DNA of 32,474 bases from Limisphaerales bacterium (GTDB lineage: Bacteria > Verrucomicrobiota > Verrucomicrobiia > Limisphaerales > UBA8199). Shown piece after piece: positions 1-8,251 of this stretch. The notes beneath the pieces were generated by a model. It was not told the origin of the DNA. It did not search any database and saw only the letters and a list, made by a program, of their open reading frames with translations. Location of the stretch: assembly GCA_003152225.1 (NCBI GenBank), contig PLZQ01000456.1:1-32474 (forward strand), given 5' to 3'. Position 1 is the stretch's first letter; each line of letters begins with the position of its first letter. Both the position numbers and the translations under genes were made by a program.

Positions 1-154
1 CAAAATGAAAAGGTGCGTCCTACCCATAGATTGGCTCAATAAATTAGTGCTTTCCTTCCCCCCGCGCGGCGCTAACATCGCGGCCGATAACAGAGTTGGG
101 ATTGCGGGACTCAGCATCCTGAATCGAACAGCCCGAGGGCGGCGGTAATCAGGC

Positions 155-658
155 GTGAACACAACGATCGACGACAACCCGGAATCGGCCCGTGTGGAAG
201 CTGCGCAGCAGTTGCTTTTCCCGGCCAATCCGCGCGCGGTCTGCGAACAGATGGGGCTCAACTGGTGGGCCGCGCTGAAACTCCACGAGGATGGCTGGTT
301 GAGCTTCTCCCCCGCTAGCACCCCACGCCTGGATGAAGCGCAGGAAGCCGAATTGCGCTTCATCGGATCGCTGGTCATTGCCGGCTGTGACCGCGACATG
401 CTGGCGATCTTGCTGGACAAGTTGCCCAAACCCTATGCCTACGATGCGACCCGTCTGTATTACGATTGGTCCCTGCGCCGCTGGCGCCCTCTGCCAGATC
501 CGCATGCTCACCCGGAAGCTATTTTCACCGATTGGCTGGAGACACTGGTTGAATGCGGCGACGTCAACTCCCTGACCGGCGTCCTCGAGCTTGGCCAGGA
601 TGCCCTATCCCGGGTCCGCGTGGACGCCTCGCAAACAGAATTGGATCGACAGTTGTGA
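155..658 (+). CDS. hypothetical protein, 167 aa
   Basis: I do not recognise the family. The start is a GTG with no clear Shine-Dalgarno; an internal ATG near 250 is an alternative. The protein is soluble, with no signal peptide or membrane segment. Residues about 27-100 (ANPRAVCEQMGLNWWAALKL, then LRFIGSLVIAGCDRDMLAIL) look like a helical region with a possible winged-helix or MerR-like DNA-binding layout, rich in Trp and Leu. That reading is tentative. The C-terminal third (about residues 110-167) is acidic and probably helical. It lies 86 bp upstream of a same-strand lipoprotein gene, so they may be co-transcribed. The reverse-strand frame over the same bases is a GC-rich shadow. Confidence 0.6.
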   Translation: MNTTIDDNPESARVEAAQQLLFPANPRAVCEQMGLNWWAALKLHEDGWLSFSPASTPRLDEAQEAELRFIGSLVIAGCDRDMLAILLDKLPKPYAYDATRLYYDWSLRRWRPLPDPHAHPEAIFTDWLETLVECGDVNSLTGVLELGQDALSRVRVDASQTELDRQL

Positions 659-744
659 GCAGGAGATTGGGCCGGCCGATGACTGGCAGAGGGGGTGAAC
701 CATTGAAGGAGTTCGGGTGTCGTAACGTCCAACAGCAAAGGAAA

Positions 745-1329
745 ATGATGCGTAGATTCATGGCCATATTTATTGCCGTGGCGGGCGGGTCCTTGCTGGC
801 CTGCTCAGCTCGTGCCCGGGAGACGAACGCTTGCTTGCCGGTGCCGGCGACCAGACTGGAGGCTTTTGATACGAACACCGACACGGTCATCGTCAAGGCC
901 ACGGCCCCCATTGGCACGGTGGCCGCCCATGGTGGCGAGGTCTCGGTGCGCTGCCGCGAGATCACCGACGCCGGCAGCGGGCGCCGCGAGAGTGGCATCA
1001 TTGTCGATATCGCCTACGGTGCGCAATTGGAGGGCACGACGCTGATCGACTACGACGAGCTGGATTCTCTGCTGGATGGCCTGGATTACCTCGGCAAGCT
1101 CGATTGGTCGGTGACCCCCTTGCCCGACTTCAGCGCGGCCTATACCACCAAAGGCGGCTTCCGGGCGGAAGCCCATGGGAGCCGGCGCACCGGCAATATC
1201 GAGTTCGCCGTGCGCAGCACCCGCATAATCGCCCCCCGGTTCGTACTTTCACGGGACCAGCTCGGCCAGTTGCGGAGCCTGGTCGAGCAGGCCAAGGCCA
1301 AGCTCGATTCGCTGCGCAAAGGGAAATAG
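745..1329 (+). CDS. putative lipoprotein of unknown function, 194 aa
   Basis: The reading frame is open from further upstream (553), but I place the start at the ATG at 745. An AAAGGA Shine-Dalgarno lies just before it, and from there the protein begins with a classical export signal: Met-Met-Arg-Arg, a hydrophobic stretch, then a lipobox Leu-Leu-Ala-Cys with Cys at residue 20. The mature part has an acidic middle (about 95-120) and a Lys-rich C-terminal helix. No enzymatic motif is visible. It probably sits on the periplasmic face of a membrane. It is convergent with the reverse-strand gene that ends at 1340, leaving only 10 bp between stops. Confidence 0.65.
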   Translation: MMRRFMAIFIAVAGGSLLACSARARETNACLPVPATRLEAFDTNTDTVIVKATAPIGTVAAHGGEVSVRCREITDAGSGRRESGIIVDIAYGAQLEGTTLIDYDELDSLLDGLDYLGKLDWSVTPLPDFSAAYTTKGGFRAEAHGSRRTGNIEFAVRSTRIIAPRFVLSRDQLGQLRSLVEQAKAKLDSLRKGK

Positions 1330-1339
1330 AAGGATCGCC

Positions 1340-2191
1340 TCATCGCTTCGCTTCCAGCTTCTGGAAGCTGCTGCATTCTTCCTTAGTGCGGAAGCGCAGA
1401 GTCGTCGCCAGCTTCCTGAACTGGATAAGCAAGATCTGCTTGGTGTTGATCCACACCCCATCCGGCATCCGCTGACGCTCCAGGGACAGCTCACACCGGT
1501 TCAGCGAACCCAGCAACCCGAACCACCCCAAGGGGGCTGGTGCTACCAGTCTTACCTCCAGCCGGGCGGTGTCAGCGTCCGCCTCATCGATCCAAACCTT
1601 TCCTGCCATGCTGTTTAAAAGCTTGTCCTGGACAGAACTTGACGGAAGGTCTCCTTCCTTAGGCTTGAACGTCAGCACCAGCGTAGGGCGGTTGCTCAGC
1701 ACCACCCGTTGCTCGACGGAAAACTGATACCGGTCCAGCAGCTCGGGCGTTACCAAGCCCTCCTTCTGCGCAGCCAGCTTCTTCGCATCGGCTGAGACGA
1801 ATCTCCGCCGGAACCTTTCCGCCCGGGCGTCCTCGCGTCTCAATTCCTCGCCGCTCAACTCCCGTCCCTGGATTTTGACCAGCCGGTTGGACGGCAGCCC
1901 GCCGGCCAGCGTCACCTGGTAAACCCTCTCTTCCGAATTCATCGGGCGCCCCGTGGCATCCAGGCGTTCGAGCAAAGAGCGCTTCTCATACATGTACTGC
2001 GGCCCGGGCACGGCGCCCGCCACCGCCTGAGAGCGTTCGATCATGCGCCGGGTCACGTCGGAGGCTTCGGGAAGCTGCTCCGCGCTGCTGCCGCGGCAAG
2101 CCATACCAAGCAATCCCGCGATGCACAACATCAAGAGCGCACCCATGCGCCGCCGCGAAGCGGTGAGGCTGGCCAATGGATCCGTGTTCAT
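1340..2191 (-). CDS. exported hypothetical protein, 283 aa
   Basis: The N-terminus has a basic stretch (SRRRMG), a hydrophobic segment (about residues 17-31) and a Gly-Met-Ala-Cys that could be a weak lipobox, so export is likely. The remainder has beta-rich segments such as RYQFSVEQRVVLSNRPTLVL and KVWIDEADADTARLEVRLVA, which resemble the LolA/LolB-like or outer-membrane lipoprotein-sorting fold common in Verrucomicrobiota and Acidobacteriota hypotheticals. That resemblance is impressionistic. It is followed in the same direction by no close gene and is convergent with the lipoprotein gene ending at 1329. Confidence 0.6.
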   Translation of the reverse strand: MNTDPLASLTASRRRMGALLMLCIAGLLGMACRGSSAEQLPEASDVTRRMIERSQAVAGAVPGPQYMYEKRSLLERLDATGRPMNSEERVYQVTLAGGLPSNRLVKIQGRELSGEELRREDARAERFRRRFVSADAKKLAAQKEGLVTPELLDRYQFSVEQRVVLSNRPTLVLTFKPKEGDLPSSSVQDKLLNSMAGKVWIDEADADTARLEVRLVAPAPLGWFGLLGSLNRCELSLERQRMPDGVWINTKQILLIQFRKLATTLRFRTKEECSSFQKLEAKR

Positions 2192-2457
2192 CGCACCACC
2201 ATATCTACGAAGATCACGGTAATCGCAAGCTCTGGCTGGAAACCCTTATGAATAAGTTGGCCTGATCAAAAAAGGCCTTGGGAGGGAGTTCTATGGGTAT
2301 AGGGTATGTCCAGGGTGGTACCAGACCGGTGCCAGGGCACCCCGAGGCGGGTGGGACAGGGGGGATGGATTCGGGTTGCTTATGGGTTTTCAGGGGGCTT
2401 CAACGCGAGGACGAACGCAATGATCATTCCCGGGTCTTTGAACTGCCGAGCGCGGGT
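2192..2457. other. intergenic gap, no gene seen
   Basis: This 266-bp G-rich gap separates two reverse-strand genes. The only forward frame spanning it (2278-2562) runs into the DUF192 gene and has no family resemblance or ribosome site. I see no strong hairpin, promoter or repeat. Confidence 0.4.
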
Positions 2458-2988
2458 TCAGCGCTTGATGTAGTAAAGGTCCATCAGCGTGCCGCGCTCG
2501 GTGCGGACCACCGTGCCGGGGGTAACATGGTGGCGCTGGAACCACCCCTGGTTCGTCTCTAGCACGAATTGGACGCGATCGGAAGCCGCCACGACTGAGT
2601 TCGTGTTGTGGGGCTGCAGGTCGTGGATCTCCAGGATCACGCCGTCGGGATCGATGTACGCCGCGGACAGGGGCAGGGGACAGTTCAGCATCCAGAATGA
2701 GGCGCGCTGCGGCATTGGGAGAGCGAACAGCATTCCGGCGTTCTCCGCGAGGTTGGTGCGAAACATCATGCCGGTCTGCATTTGCTCGCCGGTCAGCGCC
2801 AGTTCGGCGATCATCTCCTCAGCTCCCAGCCACAGTTTCATAGTTTGCAGTTTCGGTTGCGCCGCCGTGGGCAGATTAAGGACCGCCGGCGTGGTGGATG
2901 TCGGCGACGCCGGTTTGCTGCAGCCGCCAGCGCAGCCACTGCATATGACAACCGCCAGCAGCAGCGTCGGAATGTGCAATCGGTTCAT
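2458..2988 (-). CDS. DUF192 family exported protein
   Basis: The mature region matches the DUF192 (PF02643) pattern: IAELALTGEQMQTGMMFRTN, then GMLFALPMPQRASFWMLNC, then SAAYIDPDGVILEIHDLQP, ending with a strand carrying the Gly-Thr-Val-Val motif. Family function is unknown, but members are small, usually exported beta-barrel-like domains. I start at the ATG at 2988 (residue 8 of the open frame) because it gives a normal signal sequence (MNRLHIPTLLLAVVICSGC) with a possible lipidated Cys at residue 19. Length, 176 aa, is normal for an exported DUF192 protein. It is divergent from the Gfo/Idh gene at 3081, sharing a 92-bp control region. Confidence 0.8.
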   Translation of the reverse strand: MNRLHIPTLLLAVVICSGCAGGCSKPASPTSTTPAVLNLPTAAQPKLQTMKLWLGAEEMIAELALTGEQMQTGMMFRTNLAENAGMLFALPMPQRASFWMLNCPLPLSAAYIDPDGVILEIHDLQPHNTNSVVAASDRVQFVLETNQGWFQRHHVTPGTVVRTERGTLMDLYYIKR

Positions 2989-3080
2989 TGCCCAAGAGTG
3001 TGGGAACACCGCGGGGTTTTCAACTCGGATCCGTTATCGAAAGGCTTGAAATCGTCCCGCCTGTCGCGCAGTCTGCCGGC

Positions 3081-4520
3081 ATGAATAACTGCAACATTTC
3101 TTCTCACCCCGAGGCTCGTGATACTTCCCATTCCGCTCCGCCGCGCTGGTCACGCCGCCAGTTCTTGCGGACGGCTGCTGCGGCCGGACTCGCGGCGCCG
3201 TTCGTGGTGTCGTGCAGCACCGCGCAGCCGGGGCCGAGAGCTATTCCCGCCAACGGTAAGTTGAATCATGCCTGTATCGGGGTGGGCGGCATGGGCTGGG
3301 TTGACCTGCAAAACTTCCTTCAGCACAACCGGGCGCAGATTGTGGCGCTGTGCGACGTGGACGCCAACAACCTCGACAAGGCGGCCAAAGCAGTGCCCGG
3401 CGCGCGCTTGTATGCGGACTGGCGCGAGTTGCTGGAGAAGGAACGGGACCGGATCGACTCCGTCAACGTGGCGGTGCCCGACCACACGCACTTCTCCGCC
3501 GCCTACAGCGCGATTCAGAAAGGCAAGCACGTCTATTGTCAAAAGCCGCTCTGCCACGATGTGGCCGAAGTGCGCGCCCTCTCCCAAGCCGCGGTTAAGC
3601 AGGGCGTGGTCACCCAGCTCGGCACCCAGGTCGCCGCGACCATCCACGACCGCACCGGAGTTCAGTGGTTGAAGGAGGGGCGGATTGGCAAGGTCACCCA
3701 TGCCTATCTCTGCTCGAATCGGCCCGGGGCCATCGAGACCTACCGCCTCAAAGGCCCGCGTCCGGCGGTCGGCCAGACGCCGCCTGCGTATTTGAACTGG
3801 AATTTGTGGATTGGCACCGCTCCCACGCGGCCCTACGCTCCCGAGATATACCACCAGACCAAATGGCGCGCCTGGCAGGACTTCGGAACGGGCTGGTCGG
3901 GTGACATTGGCTGCCACATATTCGATCCCGTCTGGAAAGGACTCGGTCTGCGACCACCGCTGACGGTTTCCGCGGAGGTACAGGAATCGTGGAAGAACTC
4001 TCCCGAGCGCCGCGCCGACAACTGGCCCCAGAGCGACCACATCACTTGGACCTTCCCGGGCAACGATCGGACCGGCGGCGAAGAACTGGTGCTGGAATGG
4101 TTCGATGGCGAGTACTACCCGCCGGAGCGCATCCGCAAGCTGTATTCCGAGGATCTGAAGGAATACCCGTCGGAATCTTCGATCCTGATCGGGACGGAAG
4201 GCGCGTTGCTCATCCCGCATGACGCACCTCCGCAGTTGCTGCCGGAGGCAAAGTTTAGCAGTGTGCAACGGCCCAAGTTCCCGCCCCTCAACCACTACCA
4301 TCAATTCGTGGACGCTTGCCTTGGCGGCGAGAAGACCGCGTCACACTTCGCACAGACTGGCCCCATGACGGAAGCTATCCTTCTCGGCACCGTGGCGATC
4401 CGGGTCCCGGGGCAGAAACTGGAGTGGGACAGCGCCCGCCTGAAAGTGGCCAACCACCCGGAAGCCAATCGTTATTTGCAACGCAAGTACCGTGATGGCT
4501 GGCACGTGGCGCGGTTCTGA
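3081..4520 (+). CDS. Gfo/Idh/MocA family oxidoreductase with Tat signal
   Basis: NAD(P)-dependent sugar or polyol dehydrogenase-like protein, probably exported folded. I use the ATG at 3081, which gives a twin-arginine signal (SRRQFLRTAAAAGLAAPFVV) followed by Ser-Cys (Cys45), so it may be a Tat lipoprotein. The Rossmann region follows (HACIGVGGMGWVDL, about 57-70), then the LCDVDANNLDKA strand-helix, and the family EKP motif in the variant form CQKPLCHD. The C-terminal half contains the WNLWIGTAPTRPY and WSGDIGCHIFDPVWKGLGL segments typical of the Verrucomicrobiota/Planctomycetota subfamily. Substrate is unknown. The stop abuts, with no gap, the reverse-strand gene that follows. Confidence 0.9.
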   Translation: MNNCNISSHPEARDTSHSAPPRWSRRQFLRTAAAAGLAAPFVVSCSTAQPGPRAIPANGKLNHACIGVGGMGWVDLQNFLQHNRAQIVALCDVDANNLDKAAKAVPGARLYADWRELLEKERDRIDSVNVAVPDHTHFSAAYSAIQKGKHVYCQKPLCHDVAEVRALSQAAVKQGVVTQLGTQVAATIHDRTGVQWLKEGRIGKVTHAYLCSNRPGAIETYRLKGPRPAVGQTPPAYLNWNLWIGTAPTRPYAPEIYHQTKWRAWQDFGTGWSGDIGCHIFDPVWKGLGLRPPLTVSAEVQESWKNSPERRADNWPQSDHITWTFPGNDRTGGEELVLEWFDGEYYPPERIRKLYSEDLKEYPSESSILIGTEGALLIPHDAPPQLLPEAKFSSVQRPKFPPLNHYHQFVDACLGGEKTASHFAQTGPMTEAILLGTVAIRVPGQKLEWDSARLKVANHPEANRYLQRKYRDGWHVARF

Positions 4521-5765
4521 TTAGAATTTCAGGAACCACTTGCGCCGATACATGGCGTAGGCGACGAGGTATAGCCCCGTCACGTACATGAGCGCCCACA
4601 TCAGCGAGACGTTCTTCGGGCTAGCCAGGAAGCCGAAGAACGGCGCGGTGTCGGCGCTGGCAAAGGGAGCGAAGAGGTTGTCGTAGAGATAGCTCTGGAG
4701 CCCGATCTTCTTTCCAGCGGCGCTCGCCACCTTGATGGTCGGCAGTATCCGCCCCAGCAAGCCCGCCATCATGAACACGGCGATGGCGTTCATGCCGTAA
4801 ATGGCGAACGGCTTGGCCCATTTGCGCCAGCCCTGCACATCCACGAGCCAATAGCAGACCGCGAAGCAGTTCATCGCCATGCCAGCCATAAACACCGAGT
4901 AGGAGCTGGTCCAGAGCTTCTTATTGATCGGCAGCCAGACATCCATCACCACTCCCGCGAAGAGCAGCAGGCTGCCGCCCACGAACAGCCACGCTGTCTT
5001 GGTTTCCGGCGTTTGCTTGGATCGGATCAAGTGACCGGTCATAATGCCAAACAGGCAGGTCGCAATTGCCGGGACGGTGCTGAAGATGCCCTCGGGGTCC
5101 CAGGTCTTCCCACCCTTCCAAACGTGCATGCCAATGACCTTCCCGTTCAGCACCAGGTTGTCGATGTATTCCGAGAAATTGCCGTTCTGCTCCAGGCCGC
5201 CGCTGCCCCAGCCGAACAAGTGCCCCACGAACATCAGCACCCAATACGCGGTCAGCAGCCCCGCAATCCAGATGATCTGCCCTCGGATGCCGGTGCTAAG
5301 GAAGATCATCGTCGCAATGAAATAACAAATCCCGATGCGCTGCAGCACGCCCGGCACCCTGACCGTTGTCGCATAATTGTGGAACCAGGCTGAAAAGCCA
5401 TCGCGGAAGAGCGAGCCGTCGATCAAATACAAGAAAGAGTTCAGGAAGAAGCCCAGCGCAAAGATAATCAGCGCGCGGCGAAACGCGTGCAGCAACAGTT
5501 GGCGGCGGCTCTGACCCTGCTCCAGCCGGCGCGCCGTCGAAAGCGGAATGGCCACCCCAACAATCCAGATGAAGAAGGGGAAGATCAAATCCGTGAACGT
5601 CCACCCGTGCCACTCCGCATGATCCAGCGGTTTATAAATGGCGCCCCAGTTGCCAGGGTTGTTCACCAGAATCATCGAAGCAATCGTCGCCCCGCGGAAG
5701 ACATCGAGCGACATCAGGCGGGCGGGGCTGGGGGTGCTCATCTGGGGCAGCGCGGCGGCGTTCAT
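4521..5765 (-). CDS. DUF5009 / HGSNAT-like membrane acyltransferase
   Basis: Polytopic membrane protein of about 414 aa, of the family that includes eukaryotic heparan-alpha-glucosaminide N-acetyltransferase and bacterial NagX/YeiB-like proteins. The N-terminus has the diagnostic LMSLDVFRGATIASMILVNN, then HAEWHGWTFTDLIFPFFIW, where the His is the likely acetyl-transfer residue by analogy to HGSNAT. About ten hydrophobic helices follow, down to the basic tail RRKWFLKF. In this family the role is transfer of acyl groups to sugars across the membrane; the substrate here is unknown. The frame is open to 5861, but a promoter-like sequence for rpsT at 5845-5872 favours a start at 5765 or at 5741. 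Neither has a good Shine-Dalgarno. Confidence 0.85.
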   Translation of the reverse strand: MNAAALPQMSTPSPARLMSLDVFRGATIASMILVNNPGNWGAIYKPLDHAEWHGWTFTDLIFPFFIWIVGVAIPLSTARRLEQGQSRRQLLLHAFRRALIIFALGFFLNSFLYLIDGSLFRDGFSAWFHNYATTVRVPGVLQRIGICYFIATMIFLSTGIRGQIIWIAGLLTAYWVLMFVGHLFGWGSGGLEQNGNFSEYIDNLVLNGKVIGMHVWKGGKTWDPEGIFSTVPAIATCLFGIMTGHLIRSKQTPETKTAWLFVGGSLLLFAGVVMDVWLPINKKLWTSSYSVFMAGMAMNCFAVCYWLVDVQGWRKWAKPFAIYGMNAIAVFMMAGLLGRILPTIKVASAAGKKIGLQSYLYDNLFAPFASADTAPFFGFLASPKNVSLMWALMYVTGLYLVAYAMYRRKWFLKF

Positions 5766-5844
5766 GATTCGTTGGGCGCTGAGGCTACGAGGCCGGTGCG
5801 CACAAAGGAAGGAGCAAAGCGACGCAGCCGCCATAACGTCGCCG

Positions 5845-5872
5845 TTGACATTAGCTGGCATTCGGCTACCCT
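5845..5872 (+). promoter_or_regulatory. candidate sigma-70 type promoter for rpsT
   Basis: A perfect TTGACA (5845-5850) is followed after 16 bp by TACCCT (5867-5872, 3 of 6 to the -10 consensus). Transcription would start near 5879, about 28 bp ahead of the rpsT ATG. The -10 match is weak, and promoter consensus in this phylum is not well known. Confidence 0.4.
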
Positions 5873-5906
5873 AGCGCGCTCTGAATAACTGATTGGACCT
5901 TGATTT

Positions 5907-6170
5907 ATGCCGAATACGAAGTCAGCCGAACGCCGCATGCGAAACAGTGCCCGCAAGAACTTGCACAATCGCAGCATCAAGTCGCGTCTCCACACGCTCG
6001 AAAAGAGCTACCTCGAATTCCTCGCCGCCGGCAAGAAGGATGACGCGGCCAAAGGACTGCGGACACTCAGCTCCGCTTTTGACAAGGCCGCCAAGTCGGG
6101 CACCGTCCACCGCGCCACCGCTGACCGCAAGAAATCCCGCCTGGCCCTTCGTCTGGCCAAGGCGAAGTAA
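5907..6170 (+). CDS. rpsT: 30S ribosomal protein S20
   Basis: The 87-residue, Lys/Arg-rich, all-helical protein has the S20 signature from its start: MPNTKSAERRMRNSARKN, then a middle Lys-Ser-Arg helix and the C-terminal segment GTVHRATADRKKSRLALRLA. It binds 16S rRNA early in assembly of the small subunit. Length is normal. It is a single gene; the ATG at 5907 has no obvious Shine-Dalgarno. A long inverted repeat follows 22 bp after the stop and may act as its terminator. Confidence 0.97.
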   Translation: MPNTKSAERRMRNSARKNLHNRSIKSRLHTLEKSYLEFLAAGKKDDAAKGLRTLSSAFDKAAKSGTVHRATADRKKSRLALRLAKAK

Positions 6171-6191
6171 GCGGTCGCAAGCCGAATTGAA

Positions 6192-6294
6192 GGTAAGGCG
6201 CGCTGTCCTCGGCGCGACGCGGGAGATCGCTAACACCTGCACCTTCCGGACAGGTTCGGACGTTCACCGCGCGCCGAGGACAGAGCGCCTCACC
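6192..6294. repeat. long imperfect inverted repeat after rpsT (element A)
   Basis: The arms are 6192-6216 and 6270-6294, 25 nt each, matching at 23 of 25 positions. The arm core is CTGTCCTCGGCGCG. The 53-bp centre has a minor 5-bp hairpin (acctg/caggt). There is no T-run after it, so it is not a textbook intrinsic terminator. Its build resembles element B at 12125-12210: outer GCG, middle C/T-rich, inner GCGCG, and a position right after a stop codon. Confidence 0.8.
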
Positions 6295-6399
6295 ACTTAT
6301 TGCTTGGAGCGACGCGTCCTCCCATTCTCATTCCCGTCGTGACTGGTCTTTATCGGCGCGAGGGGAAGTGGCGCCAGCCGCGTTGAAATTTGGGTTGTT

Positions 6400-7203
6400 T
6401 TAAACCCCCACCGGCGGGAACAGCTTGCACCCGACCAGTCCCATCCGGGCCAAACGAAACCGCAACCCCGTTGTCAGGCAACCTAAGCCATACCGAATGC
6501 TTCGACGCAGATTGATGGAGGATGCCTCGGAAAAGTATTTAGTCGGGCAGCTTACCTCGGCGATCGTGAAGCCGTGCCAGAGGATCTGCGCCAGCATCTG
6601 GTTGTCGAACACGAAATCATCCGAGTTGCCCGCCAGGTGCAGCTTCTGCAGGATTTCCCGCGAGAACGCGCGATAGCCGGTGTGATACTCGGACAGCTTG
6701 GCGCCTAGCAGAATATTCTCCGCCAAGGTCAGGCAGCGGTTCGACACATATTTCCATAGCGGCATCCCACCGCGCAACGCGTACCCGCCCAGGATCCGGC
6801 TGCCCAGCACACACGGATGCAGCCCATTGGCAATGATCGATACCATCGCCGGAATCAGCTTAGGAGTATATTGGTAATCGGGGTGGATCATGATGACGAT
6901 GTCCGCCCCGGACTCCAGCGCCAGCCGGTAACAGGTTTTCTGGTTGGCGCCGTAGCCCTTGTTCAACTCGTGGACATGGACTTGCATTCCTTCCAGACTT
7001 CGGGCGACGGCCACGGTGTCATCCCGGCTGCCGTCATCCACGAGGATGATGCCATCCACTAACTGCTGTTCCTGCACCTCGGCATAAGTTTGGCGGAGCG
7101 TTCGTGCCGCATTATAGGCCGGCATCACCACCACTACTTTCTTGTCCCGATACATAGCGCTTATCGGGGAAAGTGCCTGAGCCTGCACCTGCTTGAGAAG
7201 CAT
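6400..7203 (-). CDS. glycosyltransferase family 2
   Basis: Soluble GT-A fold glycosyltransferase of 267 aa, close to the dolichyl- or polyprenyl-phosphate mannosyltransferase-like group. Visible motifs are KVVVVMPAYNAARTL (about residues 22-36), the nucleotide-binding IILVDDGSRDDT, the metal-site region IVIMIHPDYQYTPKLI, GSRILGG, and YHTGYRAFSREIL. It would transfer a sugar from a nucleotide donor, probably to a lipid carrier for cell-envelope glycans. There is no C-terminal membrane segment. A later start at the internal Met (7155) would still keep the whole domain. It shares a 243-bp divergent region with the gene at 7447. Confidence 0.9.
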   Translation of the reverse strand: MLLKQVQAQALSPISAMYRDKKVVVVMPAYNAARTLRQTYAEVQEQQLVDGIILVDDGSRDDTVAVARSLEGMQVHVHELNKGYGANQKTCYRLALESGADIVIMIHPDYQYTPKLIPAMVSIIANGLHPCVLGSRILGGYALRGGMPLWKYVSNRCLTLAENILLGAKLSEYHTGYRAFSREILQKLHLAGNSDDFVFDNQMLAQILWHGFTIAEVSCPTKYFSEASSINLRRSIRYGLGCLTTGLRFRLARMGLVGCKLFPPVGV

Positions 7204-7446
7204 AATCTATCGTTGCTCATGAGGAAGATCATAACCAACTCAGCCAGCCAACGCACGGTGGGTCATCCAATAGCAAATCTCTGCCTTCCACTTTCGCTCT
7301 CGCTCGATTCGGACACCGGCGCAACATAAGCATGTGGAATAGCGGAAACAGCGGCCCGCACTTGCCTTCTCCCCGCACTGCACTGTACCTGCCCTGGACA
7401 TACCGAAACGGCTTGCCCGCAGGTAGGGGGAGATTACTTTGGGAGC

Positions 7447-8229
7447 GTGAAACTGTTGTTCATCGCGGACATCGTAGGGCAACCGGGCCGGCGGGCGGTT
7501 ACGGAACTCGTCCCCCAATTGCGGCACCGACATGGCCTGAGCCTGGTGGTGGCCAATGGCGAGAACGCCGCCGGCGGTTCGGGCATCACGGTGAATACGG
7601 CGGAGGAAATCTTCGCGGCGGGCGTAGACATCATCACGAGCGGCGATCATCTCTGGGACCAGAAGGAAGTCATGGGGTTGCTCGATGGAGAACGCCGGTT
7701 TGTGCGGCCACTGAACTATCCGGCCGGGACGCCGGGGCAGGGGAGCGTCATCTTCCAGGGGCCAGGGCTCCCGCCGGTGGCGATCATGAACTTGCAGGGC
7801 CGCACATTCATGGCGGCATTGGAGAATCCGTTCCATGCCGCGCTGGCCGAAGTGGAGCGTCTGCGCCGGACGACCAAGGTCATCTTTATTGATTTCCATG
7901 CGGAGGCGACGTCGGAAAAGGTGGCGATGGCGCGGATGCTGGATGGCCGGGTGAGCGCCATCGTGGGCACGCATACACATGTGCAGACGGCGGACGAGCA
8001 GATCTTCCCCGGCGGGACGGCGTTTCTGTGCGATGGCGGCTTCACTGGTCCGCATGAGAGCGTTATTGGCCGTGAGATCGAGCCGGTGATCCGGCGTTTC
8101 ATGACGAACATGCCGCAGAAGTTTGAGGTGGCGAGGGGGCGCGTCCTATTGCAAGGGGCGGTGGTGGAGATTGATGACTCGAGCGGAAGGGCAGTAAAGA
8201 TCCAACGGGTATCGGATGGCGTGGAGTAG
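7447..8229 (+). CDS. YmdB/TIGR00282-family metallophosphoesterase
   Basis: Length of 260 aa and motif order match the YmdB family of di-metal 2',3'-cyclic-nucleotide phosphodiesterases. Metal and active-site motifs are visible: FIADIVGQPGRRAV (Asp8), VANGENAAGGSGIT, ITSGDHLWDQKE, IDFHAEATSEK and VGTHTHVQTADEQ. In Bacillus the homologue affects biofilm and RNA turnover; the role here is inferred only. The start is GTG at 7447, with a GGGAG just upstream. It is the first gene of a forward cluster; xseA starts 17 bp after its stop, and the pairing of YmdB with exonuclease VII or RNase Y genes is common. Confidence 0.92.
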   Translation: MKLLFIADIVGQPGRRAVTELVPQLRHRHGLSLVVANGENAAGGSGITVNTAEEIFAAGVDIITSGDHLWDQKEVMGLLDGERRFVRPLNYPAGTPGQGSVIFQGPGLPPVAIMNLQGRTFMAALENPFHAALAEVERLRRTTKVIFIDFHAEATSEKVAMARMLDGRVSAIVGTHTHVQTADEQIFPGGTAFLCDGGFTGPHESVIGREIEPVIRRFMTNMPQKFEVARGRVLLQGAVVEIDDSSGRAVKIQRVSDGVE

Positions 8230-8236
8230 ATGGCAG

Positions 8237-8251
8237 TTTAGGCCACATGCC
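8237..8251 (+). repeat. heptamer remnant containing the xseA start codon
   Basis: TTTAGGCCACATGCC, with the xseA ATG at 8247-8249. The same 15-mer, with one change (TTTACGCCACATGCC), contains the start of the ABC ATPase gene at 19163, where it ends a five-unit heptamer array. No Shine-Dalgarno precedes either start. Confidence 0.55.

Noticed and set aside
3150-4304. Reverse frame of 384 codons opposite the Gfo/Idh gene
   Set aside because: The forward frame has a Tat signal and clear Rossmann motifs; the reverse one has none.
6192-6294. Element A as a transposon end or insertion sequence
   Set aside because: The whole element is about 100 bp with no transposase; no target-site duplication is evident. 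It is kept as a repeat only.
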